From the NCBI RefSeq assembly GCF_001540865.1, contig NC_033640.1, positions 8,665,048 through 8,729,047 on the forward strand: a stretch of 64,000 nucleotides of DNA. Reading direction: 5' to 3'. The position numbers and the translations under genes are program-made. The notes beneath the pieces were generated by a model. That model made no database searches, was not told the origin of the DNA, and worked only from the letters and a program-made list of their open reading frames with translations. The DNA comes from Ananas comosus (taxonomy: Eukaryota > Streptophyta > Magnoliopsida > Poales > Bromeliaceae). Numbering within the stretch: the stretch's first letter is position 1; the number at the start of each line of letters is the position of its first letter. Positions 24,701-36,789 of the stretch are shown piece after piece.

Positions 24701-26543
24701 TCCAACATAGAAAATGATAACTTATCAAGTATTAACCATCAGTCCACTCCACTTTAGAAAGGCTAGTTACTTGTGTTATTTATACCTGTAGGTCTGTTGG
24801 ATGCTGGAACCTCATTCTCTACATCATGCAAATGTTCACGTGCCCTAGCAATGCATTTCTTCAGGTGCTCCTTTTGTGAAGATTCAGTTACCAGGCTCTC
24901 TGCTTCTTCAAAAAGCCTCAGCCCAGCAAGCCAGAAACCTGATGCAGTATATCTAGTCTGAAGTATAGTTGCTACACGACAAACTGTAGAATATATCTGC
25001 CAGAAAATCACCGATAAATATCAACTTACAAAATGGTACAGAATAGGACTAGCGGTAGATTAATTAGAAAGTTCGAAACACATTAAGATATTGATATCGA
25101 TCAAATCTTCAGATATGGAAAAAGTAGGCCAGTTGGAATCTTCTAAGGCATTACAAACTAAGAACATCTAAAAATATCGACAAAGAAATAAGACATTATA
25201 ATTATAGGTAGTCACAACTGTCTAGTGAGGGATACTATAATTACAGAATTTGACTATGACAGTACTTCACGCATTCTCCTAGACATGGAAAACTCAAGTT
25301 TGAAGAAACAAACATTGTTAAGCTTTATTTTAGCTGCACTGTGACGCCCCGACTTCCCAAGGGGTTACCTATCCAAGGACTACTCCCGTCTTAGCACGCT
25401 TAACTTTCTTAATCTTTTAGGCTTAGCCACCATCCAAAATGCTTAAGCCGAATTAAGAGTTTTAGCCCTATTATATCCAGATATCCTATATATAGGATTA
25501 CCTGGGGTCTCACAATCTCCCCCCTTTAAGCCTTGACGTTCTCGTCAGACTCAGACTTATAAGTACCAGGCGATGTAAGACTCGTCTCGCTAGCCTTGTC
25601 ATTCCGATCCTGACTCAGCCGAAACTCATCTCACACTTCCGGCTGGTAATTGGCTCTGATACCAGCTATGACGCCCCAACTTCCCAAGGGGTCACCCATC
25701 CTAATACTACTCCCGTCCTAGCACGCTTAACTCTCTTAACCTTTAGGATCTAACCACCACCCAAAATACTTAAACCGGATTAAGAATTTTAACCCTATTA
25801 TATCCTATATATAGGACTATTTGGGATCTCACATGCACTTAGCATAACACCTGAATAGAATAAGTCGTTTCCTTGTTGCGCTCAACAAAGCAGAACCCAA
25901 AAATTAATCATACTGCACTTCGTTCATCAAGTCGGCAATTGGTCTTTTGCACACTACCGAATTTAGATCTTACAATTATACATGGAATGGTGCCATACAA
26001 GCATTTTTGAAAAGACACCAATTTCCACCCAACTAGGGCTGCCCTTACAGCGCCAGTGGGGCCCTAACGCCATCACCACCAATTCGAAACTCTTTTCCTA
26101 AGTTAAGCTTCTATGTTTCCAACAAATATGAAAGGTCCAAATAAAATCCGCAATTATTCATTCACTTCTCAAAATGATTATATAGACGCAATTTAGGAAA
26201 ACTCTAAACTAAAACGACTTATGCTAAACATGCAAAAGGTGACCCCTTTCAATCAAATTCAACATGTCCACGACAACAACCCTCCCTTCGAAACCAAAAT
26301 TTTACCAATCCCGCAAACAAATCACAACTTGCCTTACCAAAAAATCTACTTGATTTCATACGGTAATTGACGTTATTGAGAGATTAAACGTACGGATTTG
26401 CGGATCGAAGGGGAAGCAGAGGCGTAGCGCTCGCGAAGGAGTGCGGAGATGGAGGAGACGGCCTCCTCGAAGGAGTGCTTCTTCGCGAGCTTCCTCTGCA
26501 GCGCCTCTAGCTCCTTTTCCATTAGGGCTTCCTCCAACGCCAT
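21785..26543 (-). CDS. AIP2: RING-H2 E3 ubiquitin ligase, AIP2-like
   Basis: Five exons on the minus strand: 26543-26394, 24996-24786, 23650-23391, 22428-22219 and 21934-21785. All junctions are GT-AG and the frame closes at 326 aa. The N-terminal helical part (ALEEALMEKELEALQRKL, SPSIRKS/IYSTVCRVATIL) and GHLTVEPEPP match Arabidopsis AIP2. The C3H2C3 RING runs from CAVCRENLVINDKMQELPC through KHLFHPPC to SCPVC across the last intron. The tail ends RGGEFMYV as in AIP2. AIP2 ubiquitinates the seed transcription factor ABI3 and dampens abscisic-acid responses (established for Arabidopsis; inferred here). ATG 26543 is chosen because upstream in-frame codons lack ATG and ATGGCG is a good context. 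Intron 1 contains a TRIM-like retroelement. Confidence 0.93.
25340..25833 (-). mobile_element. TRIM-like miniature LTR retrotransposon in intron 1 of the AIP2-like gene
   Basis: Two direct repeats, 25340-25514 and 25667-25833, begin TGTGACGCCCC (TATGACGCCCC in the second) and end TCTCACA. A 5-bp target duplication TGCAC flanks them (25335-25339 and 25834-25838). On the minus strand, TGGTATCAGAGCC next to the LTR (25651-25666) is the initiator-tRNA-Met primer-binding site. AAAGGGGGGAGA (25515-25527) is a polypurine tract next to the other LTR. With 494 bp and no coding capacity it fits a TRIM. Confidence 0.88.
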
Positions 26544-26606
26544 GATCGACGCACCTTTGTTGTAGAATCTATCGAATCGGGACGAGATCGTTCCAAACCC
26601 TAACAC

Positions 26607-26643
<37 letters not shown>

Positions 26644-27461
26644 GCTTCGGTGGTTTAAAAAGCGGCGAATTTTTTTCTTGAGGAAGGGGGCGAAACCACG
26701 GGAAAACGTTGCATTAGCCGTGTCTATAGACCCGGTTTGCCGACTTTAATGTAATTGCAGACAGGCCCGCAACACGTGCCAACAAAATATCGCCACGATA
26801 CAGTTTTCGTATCGATGGCATATCTTAAAATCTTTTATTTTTTAAATTAATAAATAATTTTTGGCCAATCTGCATAAAAAATTAATAAAATATTAATAAA
26901 CCGTAGAACATTTTATTACAAAAAAATAATATCGCACCTATTAAACACCAACTTAAAAATTTTATACCGACACATATGGCAACTCGTAATCGGATGTACT
27001 CACATCAGCACTTAACTCCTTACTAAAAAAAAAAAAATAATTCCCAATTTAAATATAATCTTATTTAATATTAAATTGTTTGATATAAATAAATAAGCAG
27101 AATTAGGGAAATATTTTTCCTGTTGATAAGAAATGAAATGAAAAAATTATTTTTTAATATCAGTACTAAAAATGCATGTGTTGACAATAACATCACTTAA
27201 TACAAAACGGGACTCTATGAAGCCACGTTGGCACTAAGCCGCGTGGTTGGAGAACAAATTTAATAAAATCGTGTGTTGCCAAATTAACATAAATATTCGT
27301 TACCAGAAGAACAATGTAAATTTATTTTGAAAACATTCGTAATATTTTCGAGGAATCCTTAGTACCGTTTGGAATAAAAACTAGAAACAATCACTAAAAA
27401 AATTTTAAAAATAAAATAATAATATAGTAATATATTTTTTAAAAAATTAATTAAAAATTAT
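26544..27461. other. Upstream region of the AIP2-like gene
   Basis: A (TC)n tract at 26609-26637 lies in the leader. The rest is AT-rich spacer without coding signal. Confidence 0.45.
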
Positions 27462-29240
27462 ATAGTACATTTATGAGATCCTGTTTGACTGTGGAGGTCG
27501 ACACTCTGGGGAATCGTCGGGACAATCCAGTCGCGTGGCGCAAATAGACAAAACGGATCGTGGACCGAGCACCTTCAGCGAAAGAAATCTGCAAAAGGGC
27601 AGATTGGCCTGCCTGCTGAACCTAACAGCCAGCGGCTACCAGACGGCTAATATATACTTCTGAGGTGCGTACTGCCTCGGTTAAGCTTCCGTACCGGGAC
27701 GCGATCGCGTGGACCGGACAGACCAGGAGTAGGTGCAGGGACTTGTTAGTATTTTACCGTTGCCTTTTTTATCTCCTCACTTCCCCTCTATAGAGTTCCG
27801 AACGAAGAAAGAGTGCCGTCTTGCTGCAATTCTCCATCTCTACTCACTCGCGGCCCCATGGTCCGTAGAAGCAATATAGCTCAGGATTCGTCGCCGACAG
27901 TCGGGCCGCGCGGAGCCGTGGCACTTTCCGCGTCTGGTTCGCTGTACAGCCGGCAGCGGAGTTTCGCCGTTTTTTTCTGTCGAAAGCGGCCCGTTTGCTC
28001 GGAGTGAGATTTCAGCATTTCCCCCTGGATTTGAGCACAGTTTAACTACCACATCGGTAAATTGTGTTGCGAAATCCACCGTCGACTGTTAATATTCAGC
28101 CTCGTTCATCTGACGTAGATATCTTGATTGCGACGAGACTATGTCTTGGATTCGATTGCGAGAGAAACCACGAACCCTACTGCGAATTTCGGTGAAGTTT
28201 AGCTTCGAAATCCTTCTCTTCCTGCGGCTGTGATTTTGGACGAATTGAGAAATTTGTGTTTAGTTTGATAGCTCGATTTCGAGACTCGAGCGTTTTTTGT
28301 TACCAGCAGATGGGAATCCGTCGAGCTTCGCTTCCGCCAGTGTTGGAAGCTTTTCGGTGGGTTACATCGCTTACTCCTAAGTTCTATTGGTCGAACATTA
28401 TAAGATCTGATCCGGTAATTAAATTTAGCTCAAAATTCATGGATATTCTTAGAAATAAAATCTAATTATTCGGGCATATTTTACAATAAATAGATATACA
28501 TTTAGACTTGAAAATGAATATAGGAGAAAACCTGCGATCGACTGTCACATTAAAGTACCTGATTGCTCTACGGAGCCTTAAAATATCGTATGTCGCAGTT
28601 CTTCGAGACGATACCAGGTAGTGTAGAATATTACAAACTCTCGGTCGCCGAGTCGATTTACAGGTCGTCAGGCTTTCGGGACGGTTGGTGCCTGTCAAAT
28701 GTTTAGGTGGACCCGTCATCGCCTTTTTCGTCAGCTTGTTGCGACGGCATGTTACTATTGTTGTAGACGTTGATCGGATTACTGACTTTGCTAGTTGAGC
28801 CTGATGACTCACAGAGATACGCGCATAACCGGTTGGGGGGGTAGCGCCCACGATGCCACTCCGAAATCAACTGTCTTTGTTGGTATCGCTCATTCGCAAA
28901 TTGTACTTGCTCTCCACCAACCATTCAGGTGGATATAGCCCGAACGTCACAACGGCAGACGTGTATAGTCCCGGGGAGGGTATCTTACAGCCCGATTGGA
29001 TTGGGTCATTACTACTTTTTCCTACATTGCTATGGTAAGCATGATATGTAGGGATTGATAGCGTAAGTGTACTTCCTACTTTCCACTACTATGCTTCCTT
29101 ACTGTAGACTTAGTGGTGACCGATGTTTAGGCGACCATGAAGACACTGTGTAACAATATTCCACCCCAGTCGTTAACCGTATTTTTGCAAGAGCCACCAG
29201 TTCCGGGCTGCTTCAACTCCTGATCCAGATCGAGGGGCCA
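27462..29240. repeat. 1,779-bp tandem unit, copy 1 (LTR-like DNA)
   Basis: GC-richer than the AT-rich flanks and apparently base-for-base identical to 29241-31019. I see no conserved protein in any frame; several reading frames of about 60-130 codons occur identically in both copies but resemble nothing I know. The 3' continuation (31020-31333) ends GGGGCGTGACA, a typical plant LTR terminus, so the unit is probably LTR-derived. Confidence 0.75.
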
Positions 29241-31019
29241 ATAGTACATTTATGAGATCCTGTTTGACTGTGGAGGTCGACACTCTGGGGAATCGTCGGG
29301 ACAATCCAGTCGCGTGGCGCAAATAGACAAAACGGATCGTGGACCGAGCACCTTCAGCGAAAGAAATCTGCAAAAGGGCAGATTGGCCTGCCTGCTGAAC
29401 CTAACAGCCAGCGGCTACCAGACGGCTAATATATACTTCTGAGGTGCGTACTGCCTCGGTTAAGCTTCCGTACCGGGACGCGATCGCGTGGACCGGACAG
29501 ACCAGGAGTAGGTGCAGGGACTTGTTAGTATTTTACCGTTGCCTTTTTTATCTCCTCACTTCCCCTCTATAGAGTTCCGAACGAAGAAAGAGTGCCGTCT
29601 TGCTGCAATTCTCCATCTCTACTCACTCGCGGCCCCATGGTCCGTAGAAGCAATATAGCTCAGGATTCGTCGCCGACAGTCGGGCCGCGCGGAGCCGTGG
29701 CACTTTCCGCGTCTGGTTCGCTGTACAGCCGGCAGCGGAGTTTCGCCGTTTTTTTCTGTCGAAAGCGGCCCGTTTGCTCGGAGTGAGATTTCAGCATTTC
29801 CCCCTGGATTTGAGCACAGTTTAACTACCACATCGGTAAATTGTGTTGCGAAATCCACCGTCGACTGTTAATATTCAGCCTCGTTCATCTGACGTAGATA
29901 TCTTGATTGCGACGAGACTATGTCTTGGATTCGATTGCGAGAGAAACCACGAACCCTACTGCGAATTTCGGTGAAGTTTAGCTTCGAAATCCTTCTCTTC
30001 CTGCGGCTGTGATTTTGGACGAATTGAGAAATTTGTGTTTAGTTTGATAGCTCGATTTCGAGACTCGAGCGTTTTTTGTTACCAGCAGATGGGAATCCGT
30101 CGAGCTTCGCTTCCGCCAGTGTTGGAAGCTTTTCGGTGGGTTACATCGCTTACTCCTAAGTTCTATTGGTCGAACATTATAAGATCTGATCCGGTAATTA
30201 AATTTAGCTCAAAATTCATGGATATTCTTAGAAATAAAATCTAATTATTCGGGCATATTTTACAATAAATAGATATACATTTAGACTTGAAAATGAATAT
30301 AGGAGAAAACCTGCGATCGACTGTCACATTAAAGTACCTGATTGCTCTACGGAGCCTTAAAATATCGTATGTCGCAGTTCTTCGAGACGATACCAGGTAG
30401 TGTAGAATATTACAAACTCTCGGTCGCCGAGTCGATTTACAGGTCGTCAGGCTTTCGGGACGGTTGGTGCCTGTCAAATGTTTAGGTGGACCCGTCATCG
30501 CCTTTTTCGTCAGCTTGTTGCGACGGCATGTTACTATTGTTGTAGACGTTGATCGGATTACTGACTTTGCTAGTTGAGCCTGATGACTCACAGAGATACG
30601 CGCATAACCGGTTGGGGGGGTAGCGCCCACGATGCCACTCCGAAATCAACTGTCTTTGTTGGTATCGCTCATTCGCAAATTGTACTTGCTCTCCACCAAC
30701 CATTCAGGTGGATATAGCCCGAACGTCACAACGGCAGACGTGTATAGTCCCGGGGAGGGTATCTTACAGCCCGATTGGATTGGGTCATTACTACTTTTTC
30801 CTACATTGCTATGGTAAGCATGATATGTAGGGATTGATAGCGTAAGTGTACTTCCTACTTTCCACTACTATGCTTCCTTACTGTAGACTTAGTGGTGACC
30901 GATGTTTAGGCGACCATGAAGACACTGTGTAACAATATTCCACCCCAGTCGTTAACCGTATTTTTGCAAGAGCCACCAGTTCCGGGCTGCTTCAACTCCT
31001 GATCCAGATCGAGGGGCCA
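29241..31019. repeat. 1,779-bp tandem unit, copy 2
   Basis: Exact-looking second copy that directly abuts copy 1 without an N. It starts with the same ATAGTACATTTATGAG that forms the AT-rich edge of copy 1 and ends GAGGGGCCA. Confidence 0.8.
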
Positions 31020-31333
31020 CAAGGGCGTCGCGAGTTAGAGCCCTACCGGACGTGCTGAGCTAGAGGTGCCCTACTGCAGGTAGATGTTTTGTTTCGAGTT
31101 TATGTACATAGTTGACTTAACTCGCCAGTGCGAGTAGCTCTGTATTTTGGATCTGAACTATGTATATGAAACTCTGTCTTATTTAGCTTTTGTTTTCTCT
31201 AGCAGCTCTCTACTACTGTTCGTAGTAGTGTTTGATTTACAGGTACAGCTATCGCTTCGTATACAGAAAAATTTTTTTTGTATACGGCGGATTTGTCGGC
31301 GTGCCCGGGAAACGTGTAATCCGGGGCGTGACA
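31020..31333 (+). mobile_element. 3' part of an LTR (probable Ty3/gypsy-type solo LTR remnant)
   Basis: Continues from the tandem unit and ends CCGGGGCGTGACA, after which the sequence drops abruptly to very AT-rich DNA. ATTTA occurs one base beyond this end and also just before TGAGATCC at 27474, a possible but imperfectly placed target duplication. No primer-binding site, gag or pol is visible. Confidence 0.5.
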
Positions 31334-32161
31334 AATTTATAATATAATATTTCATGTAACAATTTAATTTAAAATAGTATATTTATTTTATTATATACAA
31401 TTATTTATTTTATGTGACAATTTATTTTATATAATTTATTCATAATATACGTAATGAATAAAGTATAACTAACAATATCCTTATAATTTTAATTAATAAT
31501 AGTATAAATTTCAATACAAATTAAAATATATATATATAATACATAAAAAAATAATTTTTTATATATAGTACTTAATATAAAAAATAATTAAATTAAAATA
31601 TAAATGATAAAACTTAATAAAATAAATAATATATCAAATTTAATTAATTTATAATATATAATAAAATTTAAGTATAAATATATTATAATAAAAATAATAT
31701 TTATATTGAACTAGGCTGGAATACTCTCAATAACACCAAGTTGTTGGTGCTATTAATTTTTTAGTCCTTGGATTGAGAAATGTGCGGGTAGGATGATGTG
31801 GGCCCTTTAGGGTTGAGTGAGTGGTTGGTTGAATAGTATAATCTAACGGGTAAAAATAATCAGAAGGGTTAATCTAACGACAGAAAACTTGATAGCACCA
31901 AATGCCTGGTACTATCGATAGCGTAGCAACCGGACTCTATTTATATTAATATACTTATTTATATATCTACTTATCTAATAAAATAAAGAGAAGAATAGAG
32001 TTGTTCCTAGGAATAATTTTTAACATGTTGTTCCAGAACAATCCAGAACAACCCGTTTAGATTGAAACAACTCATTCCCTCTTGTTTCGCTAGCTTTTGG
32101 CTAGAATTCGGGGAATATCCCCCCTTGTTCCGGGATATTCCTCAAGCCAAACGCAGCCTAA
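31334..32161. other. AT-rich spacer with a short MITE
   Basis: Extremely AT-rich to about 31700. A short inverted-repeat element at about 31712-31937 belongs to the CCGGACTCTA/GCTATCGATAG-ended MITE group. A MITE-like right end (CCAAACGCAGCC) is at about 32148. No gene seen. Confidence 0.45.
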
Positions 32162-34910
32162 GAGCTAAACCAATAAAAAATTACCACATATCCATTAAAA
32201 ATTTGGGCACAACTGTTTCACCATAAACCGACTCTAAAATATACATTAAAAATAAAATTACAGTCGTATAATAAATTATTTAAATATTATATATTATATC
32301 ATATTTTAGTTTACAGAATTAATCATCAAATATTTCATCAATTATATAATATTTTATATGGTGTCTGAAATATTAGTATGCACCGGATGCACGCAAATAT
32401 TTCTCCTCTTATCACCAGAACAAACTCTCATTTTGGCATTAAGTTCTTAACAAATGAAAATTTGCCATATCTTGAAAATTTTGAATGTGTCACTTCACCA
32501 TAAATTGACTCTAAAATATATATTAAAGATAAAATTTAAGTCATATAATAAATTATTTAAATATTTTATATTATGTCATACTTTATTTTACAGTATATAT
32601 CATAGTTAGATTCGAATTCAGCAAAAATTCGGTACGGGTATAATACGCATAAAATTCGTTTTCTAATTTTTAAATTCGTCGAAAAATTCGACTTAAAAAA
32701 TAAATTCGGTATAAAATATAAAATATAAGATATAAAATATAATATAATCTATATTTAAATATAAAAATTATAAGTTTTTATTCAGATTTTCAATATTCGA
32801 GAATAATTCGCGAATAATTCGCAAATTATTCGGTTGGCCAAAAAATTCGCGAATAATTCATTTTTTTTTGAAAAAATTCGTAAACGGACCGTTTAATTCG
32901 GATTTTCAAACATTCGCAAATAATTCGTGAATAATTCACAAATTAACTAACAAAGGTATATATTAATTATCAACTACTCTATCAATCATATAATATTTTA
33001 TACGGTGTATAAATATTACTACGCAACAGATGCAAGTAAATATTTCTCCTCTCATTTGGAAGTGACAAAATCATCTTTATTACACATTAAGTCACCAACT
33101 AATAGTGGACGACCACATGTGTACTAAAAATTTTGGATGTTTCTACTATAATGTAAACACGTATGTACTATCTATTTGACAATAGCAATAACATCACATT
33201 ATCACGTTGGGCACTAAGGGCTGAACCAATAAAAAATTACCACATATCTATTGAAAATTTGGGCATAATTATTTCATCATAAACCGACTCTAAAATATAG
33301 ATTAAAAATAAAATTATAGTCGTATAATAAATTATTTAAATATTATATATTATATTATATTTTATTCTACAGAATTAATCATCAAATACTTCGTCAATTA
33401 TATAATATTTTATATAGTGTCTGAAATATTAGTGTGCACCAGGTGCACGCAAATATTTCTCCTCTTATCACGGGAACAAACTCTCACTTTGGCGTTAAGT
33501 TCTTAACAATGAAAAATTGTCATGTCTTGAAAATTTTGAATGTGATGTTTCACCGTAAATTGACTCTAAAATATACATTAAAGATAAAATTTAAGTCGTA
33601 TAATAAATTATTTAAATATTTTATATTATATCATACTTTATTTTACAGTATATATCATAGTTAGATTCGAATCAGTAAAAATTCGGTACAAGTATAATAC
33701 ACATAAAATTCGTTTTCTAATTTTTAAATTCGTTGAAAAATTCGACTTAAAAAATAAATTCGGTATAAAATATAAAATATAAAATATAAAATATAAGATA
33801 ATCGATATTTAAATATAAAAATTATAAGTTTTTTATTCAGTTTTTCAATATTCGGGAATAATTCACGAATTATTCGGCTGGCCAAAAAATTCGCAAATAA
33901 TTTATTTTTTTGGGAAAAAATTCGTAAACAGGCCGTTTAATTCGGATTTTCAATAATTTGCAAATAATTCGTTAATAATTCGCGAATTAACTAACAAATG
34001 TATATATTAATTATCAACTATTCTGTCAATCATATAATATTTTATGCGGTGTATAAATATTAATACGCACCAGATGCAAGTAAATATTTCTCCTCTCATT
34101 TGGAAGTGACAAAATCATCTTTATTACACATTAAGTCACCAACTAATAGTGGGCGACCACATGTGTACTAAAAATTTTGGATGTATCTATTATACCGTAA
34201 ACATGTATGTACTATCTATTTGACAATAACATCACATCACAACGGGCTCTCATGAGGCGACGTTGTGCACTAAGGGGTGAACCAATAAAAACTTACCACA
34301 TATCTATTGAAGATTTGGGCATAATTGTTTCACATAAAACTTACCACATAAAATTATAGTGGTATAATAAATTATTTAAATATTATATATTATATCATAT
34401 TTTATTTTATAGAATTAATCATCAAATACTTCGTCAATTAAATAATATTTTATATGGTGTCTAAAATATTAGTATGCACCGGGTGCACGCAAATATTTCT
34501 CCTCTCATCACCAAAACAAGCTCTCAATTTGGCATTAAGTTCTTAACCAATGAAAAATTGCCATGTCTTCAAAATTTTGAACGTGCCCGTCTCACCATAA
34601 ATCGACTCTAAAATAAACATTAAAGATAAAATTTAAGTCGTATAATAAGTTATTTAAATATTTTGTATTATATCATACTTTATTTTATAGTATATATTAA
34701 TTATCAACTACTCTATCAATCATATAATATTTTATGCGGTGAATAAATATTAATACGCAATAGATGCAAGTAAATATTTCTCCTCTCATTTAGAAGTGCC
34801 AAAGTCATCTTTATTACACATTAACTCACCAACTAATGGTGGACTACTACATGTGTACTAAAAATTTTGGATGTATCTATTATACCGTAAACACGTATTC
34901 TAAAATATAT
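32162..34910. repeat. AT-rich tandem array, about 1,056-bp units
   Basis: Units begin at about 32162, 33217 and 34272 with AACCAATAAAAA(A/C)TTACC. The first two are full length; the third is shortened. Each holds lesser internal repeats (CTCTAAAATATACATTAA...GTATAATAAATTATTTAAATA) and blocks ending with variants of GTGCACCAGGTGCACGCAAA. Units 1 and 2 also have an ATTCG-rich stretch (about 32620-32945 and 33665-33985). Non-coding. Confidence 0.7.
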
Positions 34911-35244
34911 ATCAAAAATAAAATTTTCATAACATAATAAATTATTTAACTATTTTTTATTATATTATATTTTATTTTATCGTATTAATTATCAAATGTT
35001 CTATCAATCATATAATATTTTATATGGTATATAAAAAATTAGTACACACCAAGTGCAAGCAAATATTTCTATTCTCTTTTTGAAGGTGATAAAGTTATAT
35101 CCATTAAGTTATTAACTAATGGAGAATTACTATAAATCTACTAAAAATTTTGAATGTACTCATTGCACGGTATACTTACTCTAAAATATATGTGAAAAGA
35201 AAATTTCAATAGCATAATAAATTATTTGAATATTTTATTATGCA

Positions 35245-35492
35245 TAGAGCTACTATGCTATTGAAAGTATAGAGAATCTGGTGCTTCTGATTTTTTGGCC
35301 TTTAGATCAACCCCTTTGATCATTTATAACCCTTTGGATTAATACTATTATCTTGTAGGGATCACTCAACCCTAGGGGTACTACTCAACCCTAAGGGGCA
35401 CCACAATCATCACAACCGTACAATTCTTAATCCAATGGTCCAAAAGTCGAAAGCATCAACTCCTCTATGTTTCCGATAGCATAGTAGCTCTA
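35245..35492. mobile_element. Short MITE of the CTACTATGCTAT family
   Basis: Left end TAGAGCTACTATGCTATTGAAA is inverted at the right end (TTTCCGATAGCATAGTAGCTCTA). About 248 bp with no coding capacity. Confidence 0.75.
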
Positions 35493-35599
35493 CACTTTCA
35501 TTATATCATATTATTATAATTAAGATGGGCCTCTTCATATGTAATATTCAATAAAGACTTCCAATTTTAACATTTTAGTTGAAACTTTTATTTTATAAA

Positions 35600-35672
35600 A
35601 TAGCTGCTAAATTATTAGATTTGATTGAATTTTAAAATAACTACCCGCAGCATTGCACGGATCCATTAACTA
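35600..35672 (+). mobile_element. Helitron-like 3' terminus
   Basis: ACCCGCAGCATTGCACGG can form a short imperfect hairpin and is followed by ATCCATTAACTAG then T, the CTAG-T layout of plant Helitron 3' ends. The 5' TC end and any Rep/helicase gene are not seen, so the extent of the element is unknown. Confidence 0.4.
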
Positions 35673-36600
35673 GTAAATTAATTATTTAAGCTAAACATAT
35701 AGGGCCATACACGAACTATCCATTTATTTAACTCCACAAATTTTAAAGGACTATTATTTATTTAAAAATTAAATACCCGTATATCTATATTTATCTATAT
35801 CTATATGTTATTTTTCAAAAAATTTGCCATATGACAGTTTCTCCTTTACTCTTACGTTCTCCCCCTCTTTCCATTTCCTGATACTTTGTCTTTCCACCCC
35901 CAATCTCTGCCGGATGCTTTGTCTTATTACTCACACACTTTTCAATTAATGTGTTCGCATGGTCTATTGTTTTTTAAATAAATCACTTTCATAAAAAAAA
36001 AAAGAGTAAAATAAAATATCTTTATATTCTTTTTTCTTATACTATTTGTATTTATTAATGTCTTTTGACAAGTCAAAAAGTTTTAAAATTTTTACTCTAT
36101 CAATCTTTTGTTTTTTATAATATTAGTTCATTGCACTTTTTTTTCTTATACTTTCTATACATACTAATATATTATTCCCCATAAAATTTGTCACATGGCA
36201 GTTTCTCCTTCATTCTTACCTTCTCTCCCCTTTCCATTTCCTGATACTTCGTCTTCCCACCCCCAATCTCCACCGGATGCTTTGTCTTCTCGTTCGTTCA
36301 CTTTTCAATTGGTATATTTTTATTGTTTATTATTATCTAAATAAATTACTTTAGCAAGAAAAAAAGAATAAAACAAGATCTCTTCATACTCTTTTTTTTA
36401 TACCATTTTTGTTTATTGATATATCATGTTAAGTCAAAAACTTTTAAAATTTTTACTTTATCAATATTCTGTTTTTTATAGTATTTGTCTGCTACAACAA
36501 AAGGAAAGCATATTATAAAAAATAATAAAATAAATAAAATAAAAACTTTTCAGCTGTCGTTATTTCAAAATGTTGTATAGTTGAGGGTTCTCCATACAAT
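35673..36600. repeat. Diverged tandem duplication upstream of SPC24
   Basis: 35810-36160 and 36172-36500 are clearly related, sharing a block from GCAGTTTCTCCTT... to CCGGATGCTTTGTCTT. There is no coding signal. Promoter elements of the downstream gene may lie at 36540-36680. Confidence 0.6.
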
Positions 36601-36685
36601 TTTACCCTCTTTTCAAGCACTCTCCCATTTCCCTCTTCCGCTCCTCTCTCCACTCTTCTCTCCGCCACAGCGCCATTAACAACGA

Positions 36686-36725
<40 letters not shown>

Positions 36726-36789
36726 CTGGGATTAAGGTGCTGAAAAGTCCAATTTTTACGTGTTTTAGATCGGGATCTAGGGTTTTCCG

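Noticed and set aside
27813..30817. Repeated reading frames of 60-130 codons in the 1,779-bp units
   Set aside because: No recognisable domain. They overlap on both strands and fit chance frames in GC-richer LTR-like DNA.
32162..34910. CRISPR-like or centromeric satellite array
   Set aside because: Units are about 1 kb, few and divergent, with no spacer-repeat pattern; transposon-derived repeats fit better.
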